This document shows, piece after piece, positions 8,799-16,534 of a DNA stretch of 60,676 nucleotides; positions within the stretch are counted from its first letter, which is position 1; each line of letters begins with the position of its first letter. Source of the stretch: JBCDGZ01 sp038750655 (lineage in GTDB: Bacteria > Bacteroidota > Bacteroidia > Chitinophagales > Saprospiraceae); the NCBI GenBank assembly GCA_038750655.1, contig JBCDGZ010000027.1:1-60676 (forward strand), read 5' to 3'. The translations under genes and the position numbers were made by a program. A model generated the notes under the pieces. It made no database searches. It saw only the letters and a list, made by a program, of their open reading frames with translations, and had not been told where the DNA came from.

Positions 8799-9344
8799 TT
8801 ACGCCGTATCACTATTCGAATGCCCTTTGGCCTCCATTGTTTTCAAATAAGTATTCAATTGTTCCAAAGGCTTGACCACCGCCACTCGCCCCGAACGGAC
8901 AAACTCATAAATACCAAACTGACGCAGTTCCTCTAGCAGGGCCTCCGTCTCTTCCTGATGGCCCGTTTTTTCAATGACCGTATACTCCGGCTCAATGTCC
9001 AGAATGCGGGCATTGTGCGAGCGGACCAGTCGCTCCATGCGGCCGCCGTTGGCGAATACCTTCGTCGGCACCTTATAAAGCGCCACCTCTTGGTGAATCA
9101 CCTCCTTGGTTTCGTAATAAAACGCTTTGAGTACATCAACTTGCTTATCGAGCTGGGCAACCAGCTTGCGCACCTGCTCGGGGCTGACAATGACAACGAT
9201 GGTAAAGCGGTAGATGCCTTTCATTGAGGATTGGGAAACGGTTAAACTCTCTATGTTGATGTGCCGCCGAGTAAATACCGAGACTACGCGGGTCATCAAA
9301 CCAATCTGGTTTTCGGTAAATACGGAGATGGTATAGTCTTGCAT
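8799..9344 (-). CDS. ilvN: Acetolactate synthase small (regulatory) subunit
   Basis: 181 residues. An N-terminal ACT domain (about 4-75, YTISVFTENQIGLMTRV) binds valine in the family, followed by the C-terminal domain that contacts the catalytic subunit. It confers activity and valine feedback on IlvB. The gene lies 36 bp downstream of ilvB and is encoded in the same direction, as usual. Length is within the normal 160-185 range of the IlvH/IlvN family. Confidence 0.94.
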   Translation of the reverse strand: MQDYTISVFTENQIGLMTRVVSVFTRRHINIESLTVSQSSMKGIYRFTIVVIVSPEQVRKLVAQLDKQVDVLKAFYYETKEVIHQEVALYKVPTKVFANGGRMERLVRSHNARILDIEPEYTVIEKTGHQEETEALLEELRQFGIYEFVRSGRVAVVKPLEQLNTYLKTMEAKGHSNSDTA

Positions 9345-9380
9345 AATATCCTGGTTTTCTTCTTTTTTAGAATGGGTGGT

Positions 9381-11126
9381 TTACTCTAGGCGGATGTCCG
9401 AGATGGAGGCCCCGCTGGGAACCATGGGGAATACATTTTCTTCTTTTTCTACTCGAACATGCAGTAGATAGGGACCTTCGTAAGCCAGCATCTCTTCAAT
9501 GGCGGTACCTAGATCGGCAGGGTTTTCAATGGTCTTACCCTTGACGCCAAATCCTTCCGCAATCTTGACAAAATCTGGATTTTGTAAGGCCACCTCAGAG
9601 TAGCGGCGCTCGAAGAACAGCTGCTGCCACTGGCGGACCATCCCCAAATATTCATTGTCCAACAGGATAATCTTAACTGCCACATTCCACTGGCTACACA
9701 TCCCTAGCTCCTGTAAAGTCATCTGAAAACCACCATCGCCGACGAAAAGGACCACGGTATCCTCTGGGCGGGCCAGCTTAGCGCCGAAGGCAGCCGGAAG
9801 ACCAAAACCCATCGTCCCCGCTCCTCCCGAAGAAACCCACTGGTCAAAGCCCTTATATTCATAGTAGCGAGCTGCTGCCATCTGGTGCTGCCCTACATCG
9901 GTCACCACAATCGCCTGACCTGCCGTCTGCTGAGAAACTTCTCGAACCACCTGCCCCATTCGCATTTCCTGCTCCTCGCTGGATCGCAAATCGCGCTGAA
10001 TCACTTTCTGCTGCTCCTCCTTCTGACATTCGACAAATTCTTCCAACCACTCTGGGTACTTCTTCTCAACAACTAAAGGAATTAAGCCCTGTAGAGCCAC
10101 CTTGGCATCGGAGAGTAAAGGCACATCGGCATGAACATTTTTGTTGATTTCAGAAGGGTCCACTTCAATATGGATCACCTGCGCTTGCTTGGCATAATAA
10201 TCCAGATTCCCTGTCACCCGATCATCAAAGCGCATCCCGATCGCAATCAGGACATCGCACTCATTGGTTTTGATATTGGGGCCATAATTGCCGTGCATAC
10301 CCAGCATTCCCATATGCAATGGATGATCGCTGGGTAGAGCGGATAGGCCATGAATGGTGCAGCCAACGGGGATGCCTGTCTTTTCGACAAAGGCCTTGAA
10401 GGCGTCTTGAGCTTTGGAGATCAGGATGCCATGACCGGCCAGAATAAAAGGCTTGCGAGCATTGTTGATCAAGTTAGCGGCCGCCTCCAGGGCCTGCGGC
10501 TGTGGATCGTGAACGGGATAATAGCTGCGAATCTTGGGTTGGCGCTGGTAATGGAAATCAAAGTTAGCCAGCTGCGCATCCTTCGTAATGTCAATCACCA
10601 CTGGGCCAGGTCGACCGCTATTAGCGATGTAGAAGGCTTTGGCAAAAATGGCAGGAATTTCCTCGGCCCGAGTGATCTGGTAATTCCACTTTGTCACTGA
10701 AGTCGTACAGCCAATCACATCGGTTTCCTGAAAAGCATCTGACCCCAGTACATGACTAAAGACCTGCCCGGTGATGCACACCAATGGAATAGAATCCATG
10801 ATGGCATCGCAGAGGCCCGTGATCAGGTTGGTCGCTCCGGGGCCGGAGGTGGCCATGCAAACCCCGATTTTTCGGCTTACCCTCGCATAGCCTTCGGCAG
10901 CATGGATGGCCCCCTGCTCGTGACGCGGCAAAATATGCCGCAGCTGCTCGCGGTACTGATAAAGGGCATCATAGACCGGCATAATAGCGCCGCCAGGATA
11001 GCCGAAAATGGTATCGACTCCTTCTTCCAACAGACAGCGCAGTACCGCCTCGGCACCGCTGATATGGGTATTGCGTGGCGGCTGCGCCGCCGCCGCACCA
11101 GATTGGGTGTTTTTTTGACCTTTCAT
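9381..11126 (-). CDS. ilvB: Acetolactate synthase large (catalytic) subunit
   Basis: A TPP/FAD enzyme of about 581 residues making acetolactate and acetohydroxybutyrate. Visible marks are the N-terminal GYPGGAIMPVYDAL, the region HEQGAIHAAEGYAR containing the catalytic Glu, and the TPP-Mg motif starting GDGGFQM and ending with Asn in LLDNEYLG. ATG at 11126 is preferred; an in-frame GTG two codons upstream (11132) is possible. It is the second gene of the operon, starting 17 bp after the ilvD stop, and pairs with ilvN. Confidence 0.96.
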   Translation of the reverse strand: MKGQKNTQSGAAAAQPPRNTHISGAEAVLRCLLEEGVDTIFGYPGGAIMPVYDALYQYREQLRHILPRHEQGAIHAAEGYARVSRKIGVCMATSGPGATNLITGLCDAIMDSIPLVCITGQVFSHVLGSDAFQETDVIGCTTSVTKWNYQITRAEEIPAIFAKAFYIANSGRPGPVVIDITKDAQLANFDFHYQRQPKIRSYYPVHDPQPQALEAAANLINNARKPFILAGHGILISKAQDAFKAFVEKTGIPVGCTIHGLSALPSDHPLHMGMLGMHGNYGPNIKTNECDVLIAIGMRFDDRVTGNLDYYAKQAQVIHIEVDPSEINKNVHADVPLLSDAKVALQGLIPLVVEKKYPEWLEEFVECQKEEQQKVIQRDLRSSEEQEMRMGQVVREVSQQTAGQAIVVTDVGQHQMAAARYYEYKGFDQWVSSGGAGTMGFGLPAAFGAKLARPEDTVVLFVGDGGFQMTLQELGMCSQWNVAVKIILLDNEYLGMVRQWQQLFFERRYSEVALQNPDFVKIAEGFGVKGKTIENPADLGTAIEEMLAYEGPYLLHVRVEKEENVFPMVPSGASISDIRLE

Positions 11127-11143
11127 AAGCACAGGTATTTTAT

Positions 11144-12817
11144 TTATTCATCCGTCACACAACCCTCACTGGCTGAAGCAACAGACCGACTATATTTTCT
11201 GAGTAAACCCATCGTCGCAGGAATAGCCGGAGGCGTCCAGGCCGCACGGCGGCGAGCGATCTCCTCTTCTTCGAGATGAGCAGTAATTTGGTTGTTTACA
11301 ATATCGATGGTGATGGGATCGCCGTCTTGCAGCAGTCCAATCAGGCCGCCCGTCTGCGCCTCGGGGGTGATGTGGCCAACGACGAAGCCGTGGGTTCCTC
11401 CCGAGAAACGACCATCGGTGATCAAGGCAACTTCATCGCCGAGGCCCGCCCCCATGATGGCCGAAGTAGGCTTTAGCATCTCCGGCATCCCAGGGCCGCC
11501 CTTCGGGCCGCAATAGCGGATAACGACTACGTCGCCCGCCATCACTTTGCCTGCCGCGATAGCGGCATTGGCCGCCGCTTCCCGATCAAAAACTCGAGCC
11601 AGGCCGCTAAACTTTTCGCCCTCCTTTCCGGTAATCTTGGCTACAGCGCCTTTAACCGCCAGATTGCCAAAAAGCATCTGCAAGTGCCCCGTCGCCTTAA
11701 TGGGCTGCGCCAGCGGCCGGATGACTTGCTGTTCTGCTTGCAGCGGCGCGACCTCTGCGAGGTTTTCACCGATGGTTTTGCCCGTAACGGTCAGGCAGTC
11801 GGTATGCAGGAGGCCTTCGGTAGCCAGCAGTTTTAGGACCGCAGGTACGCCGCCCACCTTGTGGAGGTCTTCCATGACGTATTTGCCGCTGGGCTTGAGA
11901 TCGGCCAGCAGAGGAGTGCGGTCGCTGATGCGCTGGAAGTCTTTGAGGCCCAGGGAAAGGCCGACGGACTTGGCCATTGCGATGAGGTGGAGGACGGCGT
12001 TGGTGGAGCCTCCGAGGACGGTGATCAGGGTGATGGCATTTTCAAAAGCCTCGGGGCTCATGATGTCCCGAGGCTTTAGGTCTTTTTCTAGTAAGTGTAA
12101 GATGGCTTGGCCGATGCGGCTGCACTCCTTCTGCTTGTCGTTGCTGACGGCAGGGTTGGAGGAGTTGTAGGGCAGTGACATGCCGAGTGCCTCGATGGCG
12201 GAGGCCATGGTGTTGGCGGTGTACATGCCGCCGCAGGCTCCGGGGCCGGGGCAGGCGTTGCGGACCACCCCACGAAAATCTTCTTCGCTAATCGTCCCGG
12301 CTATTTTTTGCCCTAGCGCCTCAAAGGCAGAGACGATGTCTAACTTTTGATTCTTATGGCAGCCTGGCTGGATGGTTCCACCGTAGACCAATATCGCTGG
12401 GCGGTTGAGCCGACCGAGGGCAATCATGGCCCCTGGCATATTTTTATCACATCCCACTACGGCAACTACCGCATCGTACCACTGCGCCCCGACCACTGTT
12501 TCGATAGAGTCGGCGATGAGGTCACGCGAGGGCAGCGAGTAGCGCATTCCACTGGTCCCCATAGAGATGCCATCACTCACGCCGATGGTGTTGAAGATAA
12601 GGCCGATCAGTTCTTCTTGTGGTAGGCCCAATTTGATCTGCCGGGCCAGTTCGTTGAGGTGCATATTGCAGGGGTTTCCCTCCCATCCAGTACTGGCGAT
12701 GCCTACTTGTGGTTTTTTCAAATCTTCTTCACTCAGACCAATGGCATGCAGCATCGCTTGGGCAGCGGGCTGAGTAGGGTCTTGAGTGACATGCTTACTG
12801 TATTTGTTCAATTTCAT
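11144..12817 (-). CDS. ilvD: Dihydroxy-acid dehydratase
   Basis: 557 residues. It dehydrates dihydroxy-isovalerate and dihydroxy-methylvalerate. The Fe-S ligands are visible in EGNPCNMHL, VGCDKNMPG and PGACGGMYTANTM; three conserved cysteines point to the [2Fe-2S]-type DHAD/ED family. C-terminal motifs GPKGGPGMPEM and TDGRFSGGTHG are intact. This is the first structural gene of the operon, preceded by a long leader with attenuator features. ATG at 12817 follows AAATACGAATAGGAA, an A/G-rich site typical of the phylum. Confidence 0.96.
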   Translation of the reverse strand: MKLNKYSKHVTQDPTQPAAQAMLHAIGLSEEDLKKPQVGIASTGWEGNPCNMHLNELARQIKLGLPQEELIGLIFNTIGVSDGISMGTSGMRYSLPSRDLIADSIETVVGAQWYDAVVAVVGCDKNMPGAMIALGRLNRPAILVYGGTIQPGCHKNQKLDIVSAFEALGQKIAGTISEEDFRGVVRNACPGPGACGGMYTANTMASAIEALGMSLPYNSSNPAVSNDKQKECSRIGQAILHLLEKDLKPRDIMSPEAFENAITLITVLGGSTNAVLHLIAMAKSVGLSLGLKDFQRISDRTPLLADLKPSGKYVMEDLHKVGGVPAVLKLLATEGLLHTDCLTVTGKTIGENLAEVAPLQAEQQVIRPLAQPIKATGHLQMLFGNLAVKGAVAKITGKEGEKFSGLARVFDREAAANAAIAAGKVMAGDVVVIRYCGPKGGPGMPEMLKPTSAIMGAGLGDEVALITDGRFSGGTHGFVVGHITPEAQTGGLIGLLQDGDPITIDIVNNQITAHLEEEEIARRRAAWTPPAIPATMGLLRKYSRSVASASEGCVTDE

Positions 12818-12922
12818 GATTTCCTATTCGTATTTTTCGCTCAACGGGTGACCTTTAGTCTGAGGTCTAAGGAGTAAAATTAGGGGTCTCTTCAACCTTT
12901 ATAAAATCAAAAAAAGCCAGTT

Positions 12923-12988
12923 TTACAATTGCCAATACTCTGCCAAACCATACAAAACACTGACATACAGGATTTTAATGACTTTCAT
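12923..12988 (-). CDS. Possible third short leader reading frame upstream of ilvD
   Basis: A 21-codon frame starts at ATG 12988 (MKVIKILY...) and holds four Leu, three Val and two Ile among 21 residues. It lies between the main attenuator terminator and ilvD. After its stop the minus strand reads ACTGGC followed by seven T, which could pair imperfectly with GTCAGT inside the frame. It might be a Leu/Val-responsive leader or a chance hydrophobic frame; evidence is much weaker than for the two upstream leaders. Confidence 0.25.
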   Translation of the reverse strand: MKVIKILYVSVLYGLAEYWQL

Positions 12989-13017
12989 TTACGAAATCCA
13001 CATTAACGCTGGATAAC

Positions 13018-13053
13018 AAAAAAGCCGCTCTCCTCGGGGAGAGCGGCTTTTTT
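13018..13053 (-). terminator. ilv attenuator terminator (16-bp perfect stem)
   Basis: The arms 13018-13033 and 13038-13053 are perfectly complementary (GC-rich core GCCGCTCTCC / GGAGAGCGGC flanked by A6/T6) around a 4-nt loop. On the minus strand the hairpin ends in TTTTTTG, the form of an intrinsic terminator, and it lies 20 nt past the stop of the 27-residue leader peptide and 200 nt before ilvD. Premature termination here would shut down the operon. Confidence 0.88.
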
Positions 13054-13090
13054 ATTCATCATCAAATAAGTATCAGCGATCTCCCCGAAG
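13032..13090 (-). promoter_or_regulatory. Antiterminator pairing for the ilv attenuator
   Basis: On the minus strand CTTCGGGGAGA (13080-13090, codons Leu23-Asp26 of the leader peptide) can pair over 11 bp, with one G-U, with TCTCCCCGAGG (13032-13042), which contains the loop and part of the stem of the terminator. The two structures exclude each other. A ribosome stalled on the Ile/Val codons would leave the segment free and favour antitermination; a ribosome finishing the peptide would cover it. Confidence 0.75.
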
Positions 13091-13156
13091 TGGCCTTGGA
13101 ATGACGACTACAGAAATCACGATAATAATAATATTGATAATGTTATTCCGTTTCAT
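13073..13156 (-). CDS. ilv leader peptide 2 (Ile/Val-rich, 27 residues)
   Basis: Starts at ATG 13156 with MKRNN and ends with PRPLRGDR and TGA at 13073. Residues 6-19 contain eight Ile and four Val among fourteen positions (Ile at 6, 7, 9-12, 14 and 19; Val at 13 and 16-18). It sits immediately before a strong terminator and upstream of the ilv operon, the classical layout of a translation-controlled attenuator. The peptide has no product function; its translation rate senses charged tRNA-Ile and tRNA-Val. Confidence 0.85.
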   Translation of the reverse strand: MKRNNIINIIIIVISVVVIPRPLRGDR

Positions 13157-13166
13157 GGTAAATCAG

Positions 13167-13196
13167 GAAGGCCATTCTCGTCGGAGAATGGCCTTC
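13167..13196 (-). terminator. Hairpin of the upstream ilv attenuator module
   Basis: Arms 13167-13179 and 13184-13196 form a perfect 13-bp stem with a 4-nt loop between leader peptides 1 and 2. On the minus strand the tail is CCTGATTTACC, a weak U tract, while on the plus strand a T6 follows, so termination efficiency on the operon strand is uncertain; it could instead shield the start of leader 2. Just after the stop of leader 1, GGAGGATGG (13219-13227) can pair with CCATTCTCC (13183-13191) of its 5' arm, giving a competing structure. Confidence 0.6.
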
Positions 13197-13230
13197 AATT
13201 TTTTATTTTAAAACAAAACCATCCTCCAGT

Positions 13231-13287
13231 CTAGCTGGTAATCACGTCTACGACGATAATAATATGGATGGCTTGAATTGATTGCAT
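13231..13287 (-). CDS. ilv leader peptide 1 (Ile/Val-rich, 18 residues)
   Basis: ATG at 13287 opens an 18-codon frame, MQSIQAIHIIIVVDVITS, ending with TAG at 13231. It has six Ile and three Val. It begins about 12 nt after the expected transcription start of the ilv promoter. A segment 4-12 nt past its stop pairs with the arm of the following hairpin, matching attenuator logic. It is encoded upstream of, and in addition to, leader peptide 2. Confidence 0.75.
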   Translation of the reverse strand: MQSIQAIHIIIVVDVITS

Positions 13288-13305
13288 TGCTTAATTGTTA
13301 TGAAA

Positions 13306-13336
13306 CAAATGTAGGCGACTTTTTTGACAAGTGCAA
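13306..13336 (-). promoter_or_regulatory. ilv operon promoter (Bacteroidota type)
   Basis: On the minus strand TTG (13334-13336), 20 nt, then TACATTTG (13306-13313), an exact match to the TAnnTTTG -7 element with a well-spaced -33 TTG. The start would fall near 13299, just before leader peptide 1, giving a leader of about 480 nt. Confidence 0.75.
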
Positions 13337-13349
13337 GAGGGCGCTTTGA

Positions 13350-14450
13350 TCAAGCCATCAATTTTTGGGCTTGCCCTACCCAATCATCCCGCTTGATTCG
13401 CCCCGGAAAAAACTGAATAGCGGCGGTAACCTGCTCGATAAATTCATCATCGAACTGGGTAATTTGCTCGAAAGTATAGATGCCAATTTCGTTGAGTTTT
13501 TCTTCAATAAAAGGCCCTATTCCGTTGATTTTCTTGAGGTCATCGCGATCCGTGGCCAGCGCTTTTTTGATTCGCCCCCCCAAAACTTCATTAATCGCCT
13601 TACGTGCCTTGGCGGCCTTTTCCTCCACATCTTCCTCTTCCTCCTCTGCCAAGGTTTCTTTTACTACACTCAAAGGCTGAATGCCCGCAATTTTTTCTTT
13701 AAGCCCGGCATTTTCCCCTTCCAATGCCACCAATTTCTGCTCGATGGCCGCCAGACGGCTCACGGTATTAGCGTAGTTATTTTGAATTTCTGTAATATCA
13801 TCAAGGGCTCCAAGGTTGAGCTCTTCCACCTCATCGCTAGCGGCTGGTGCTTGCGCAGCGGCCGCTTCCAGCTCAGCGATTTGCGCCCGCAGGGCCTCGG
13901 CTTGGGTTTCCAATTCATCAATTCGCTGCTGCTTTTCCGTGCCGCCCGTTTCGGCACTCGACACCTGCGTTTGTGCGGCCGTCAGGGCCAATTGCAAAGC
14001 ATCAAACTCTGTTTGTCTTTCTACTTGAGTAGTATTAAGTTGCTCAATTTGTAAATTGGCGTTGACCAACTCAGACTGGTAAGCGCCCAGTTGGTTGATC
14101 TCTGTCCGGGCTTTATCTAGTTCCAGCCCCATCTGTTCCTTCTGACGGTGGAGTGCTTCGTGGCCTACCTTCAGTTCATCCAGCTCCTGCTCCAGCTTTT
14201 TAATTTCGTCTTCTCTCAATTTAAACTGCTCGCTCAGAGCCGTATAATTGGCCTCAGTGGCAATCAATGTCTTCTCCTTTTCTGCTAGTTGACGCTTTAA
14301 TTTGCGGACTTTGGCGCGAGCCGAAAAGCTGCGGAACAGCCAGCCCAGCAAAAAGGAGATGAGTAGGAAAAGCAAAATCAGGATACTGTCCTTGACGCTT
14401 AAGGCAGTGAAGAGCTGAGTAAAAAATTCTTTGAAATCGTTTCCGTTCAT
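13350..14450 (-). CDS. Membrane-anchored coiled-coil protein with C-terminal helix-hairpin-helix-like domain
   Basis: 366 residues. A hydrophobic segment at about 20-40 anchors it; a long charged coiled coil (about 45-260) follows. The C-terminal ~65 residues (DDLKKINGIGPFIEEKLNEI) form the helix-hairpin-helix-like domain found in proteins often labelled flap-endonuclease-1-like. That label is a fold similarity, not evidence of nuclease activity. It lies 26 bp after an OmpA-like gene on the same strand, suggesting a joint envelope role. Its stop lies 14 bp upstream of the ilv promoter. Confidence 0.75.
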   Translation of the reverse strand: MNGNDFKEFFTQLFTALSVKDSILILLFLLISFLLGWLFRSFSARAKVRKLKRQLAEKEKTLIATEANYTALSEQFKLREDEIKKLEQELDELKVGHEALHRQKEQMGLELDKARTEINQLGAYQSELVNANLQIEQLNTTQVERQTEFDALQLALTAAQTQVSSAETGGTEKQQRIDELETQAEALRAQIAELEAAAAQAPAASDEVEELNLGALDDITEIQNNYANTVSRLAAIEQKLVALEGENAGLKEKIAGIQPLSVVKETLAEEEEEDVEEKAAKARKAINEVLGGRIKKALATDRDDLKKINGIGPFIEEKLNEIGIYTFEQITQFDDEFIEQVTAAIQFFPGRIKRDDWVGQAQKLMA

Positions 14451-14476
14451 AGTTGTCTAATTTTGTAGAAAGCGGC

Positions 14477-15367
14477 TTACTCTATAATAATGTTCACCCG
14501 GCGGTTTTTCTGTTTGTTTTCCGGGGTATCATTGGGGGCTACTGGTTCCTTTTCCCCTTTGGTGCCCACATTGATTTCGGCGTTGACGCCAAGGTTATAA
14601 AAATATTGCCGGGCCGCCTTAGCACGGTCTAGCCCCAAATCATTATTGTAAAAATCATTGCCGTCACTATCCGTATGCCCAATGATGGTCAATTTTTTAT
14701 TCGTATTCAGCTTCAAATAGGTACTGACAGAATCCGCATAGAACTTGAAGGCATCGCCGGGAAGGAATTCCGCCGAATCGTGCTCAAAGTTGGCATCGGA
14801 GTAGGACATATTGGTGAAGGAAAAACGCTGCCGCACCAATCGCTCTCCATTGTTGCCGTAGGCGTCGGGGCCGCCGGAGCCACTAATGATAAAGCTTACC
14901 GGTTCGAGAAGTTCATTGCCTTTAATGACATCGAATTTGGAGAATACCTGCTGCTCTGGAACGCCACGTCGCCCCAACTGCCCCCGGATGATCGCCGCGC
15001 GGGCGGACCCCAGGTTTTCGTGGAAGCCAGAGGACAGCCCCTCCTCGTTTTCGCGATAGTAGCCTGTCAAGGTCAGGGTTTTATCAGGATGTTGCTTTAG
15101 GTATTCGGCAACTTTATCCAAAAAATCGAGATTGTTGGGATTAAGTCGGGCCACGGTACTGCTGCTGTCAAAGGCCAATTGCTCGTATTCTTTGAGAATA
15201 ACCGAGTCGCCATCCATGAGGGAGAGGGTCTTAGGCCGAATATCCGCCAGCGCCGGGTCGACTACCTCCGTGGGAGCGCAGTTATTTTTGATCTTACAAA
15301 CGTAGTAATATCGGGCAAATACCGACCAGAGACTAAATACTAAAAACCCCAAAAGAAATGCTCTCAT
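14477..15367 (-). CDS. OmpA-family protein with two OmpA-like modules
   Basis: 296 residues with an N-terminal hydrophobic segment (signal or anchor). The C-terminal domain is a canonical OmpA/MotB peptidoglycan-binding fold (about 185-295) with GHTDSDG, NNDLGLDRAKAARQYF and the NRRVNIIIE end. The preceding part (about 60-165) repeats the pattern in degenerate form (LTLTGYY..., LGSARAAIIRGQL), suggesting a duplicated module. It probably links peptidoglycan with the envelope. It is the first gene of a pair with the coiled-coil protein and divergent from xerD. Confidence 0.85.
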   Translation of the reverse strand: MRAFLLGFLVFSLWSVFARYYYVCKIKNNCAPTEVVDPALADIRPKTLSLMDGDSVILKEYEQLAFDSSSTVARLNPNNLDFLDKVAEYLKQHPDKTLTLTGYYRENEEGLSSGFHENLGSARAAIIRGQLGRRGVPEQQVFSKFDVIKGNELLEPVSFIISGSGGPDAYGNNGERLVRQRFSFTNMSYSDANFEHDSAEFLPGDAFKFYADSVSTYLKLNTNKKLTIIGHTDSDGNDFYNNDLGLDRAKAARQYFYNLGVNAEINVGTKGEKEPVAPNDTPENKQKNRRVNIIIE

Positions 15368-15456
15368 GAACAGCGGTTTGTTTGAAATAAAAGTACGTAA
15401 TAATATGAACTATGCAAAAAGTTTCCGAGATTCAACGCTCTCACAATGATTGCAGC

Positions 15457-16365
15457 ATGAACTGGACGCCAGCCATTAAAGGTTTTCAATCGTATCTTCT
15501 TTTGGAGCGCTCCCTCTCCCCCCATTCCATTGAGGCTTACCTCCGCGATGTACGCAAGCTCTATCAGTTCCTCCAATTGCAAGGCTGGGAGCTGGGTCCG
15601 CAGGAGGTCACCATCGACCATTTGGAAGCCTTTATTTTTCAGCTCAACGACCTGGGCCTCGGTGCCCGCTCGCAGGCGCGCCTGCTCTCTGGCATTAAGG
15701 CATTCTATCGCTACCTGCTCATGGAAGACCTGACGGATACGGACCCCACAGAGCTACTGGAAGGCCCTCGCCTGCAACGCAAAATTCCTGAGGTGCTGAG
15801 CTATGAGGAGGTCAGCAAGATTCTCGCCGCCATCGACCTGAGCGAGCCGCAGGGCACCCGCAATCGCGCCATGCTGGAAACCCTCTACGCCTGCGGCCTC
15901 CGCGTCAGCGAGTTGACGGACTTGCGCATCTCCAACCTCTACTTGGACATCAATTTCATCAAAGTCATTGGCAAGAACAATAAGGAGCGCATCGTCCCTA
16001 TCGGCGAGGAGGCGGTCAAGCATATTCAGCTTTACCAGGAGGCAGTCCGCCGCACTCAGGAGAATATGCATCCCGATCACGAAAATATCCTGTTCCTCAA
16101 CCGGCGGGGCAAAAAACTGAGCCGGGTGATGGTCTTCAATATTGTCAAGCAGGCCAGCCGCCGCGCGGGGATCAGCAAGACGGTAAGCCCGCACACTTTT
16201 CGCCACTCCTTTGCTACTCACCTTATCGAGGGAGGGGCCGACCTCAAGGCCGTTCAGGATATGCTGGGCCATGAATCGATTACTACCACCGAAATCTATA
16301 CCCATCTAGATCAGGACTACCTCAAGGATACCATTATGACTTTTCATCCTAGAAATAAGCGCTGA
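15457..16365 (+). CDS. xerD: Site-specific tyrosine recombinase XerD
   Basis: 302 residues from ATG 15457, normal XerD length; an upstream ATG at 15412 adds 15 residues without family support. An N-terminal SAM-like core-binding domain (LERSLSPHSIEAYLRDVRKL) is followed by the catalytic domain with Arg in CGLRVSEL, HTFRH, GHES and the nucleophilic Tyr in EIYTH. With XerC-like partners it resolves chromosome dimers at dif. The intact, full-length form and the housekeeping neighbours argue against a mobile-element integrase. No dif-like site was recognised nearby. Confidence 0.92.
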   Translation: MNWTPAIKGFQSYLLLERSLSPHSIEAYLRDVRKLYQFLQLQGWELGPQEVTIDHLEAFIFQLNDLGLGARSQARLLSGIKAFYRYLLMEDLTDTDPTELLEGPRLQRKIPEVLSYEEVSKILAAIDLSEPQGTRNRAMLETLYACGLRVSELTDLRISNLYLDINFIKVIGKNNKERIVPIGEEAVKHIQLYQEAVRRTQENMHPDHENILFLNRRGKKLSRVMVFNIVKQASRRAGISKTVSPHTFRHSFATHLIEGGADLKAVQDMLGHESITTTEIYTHLDQDYLKDTIMTFHPRNKR

Positions 16366-16534
16366 GAAATGATCTACCCAAGACCTTAGCGTTACCATAA
16401 AGTTAAATTTGCCCTCCCTCAATAGGCTGCCAACGGTTTATTCGTTTAGAGTTTATTCGGAAGTTATTAATCGGCCTGAAGAACAAAATCCGAACAAACT
16501 CTTACTTTTGCGGGGTATTCTCCCAATTAGGCAC

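Noticed and set aside
12818..13349. T-box or metabolite riboswitch in the ilv leader
   Set aside because: No T-box sequence or known aptamer core is visible, and short Ile/Val-rich frames with alternative hairpins explain the region better.
15457..16365. Tyrosine recombinase as a mobile-element integrase
   Set aside because: Full-length XerD features, housekeeping neighbours, and no attachment-site repeats, tRNA or cargo genes.
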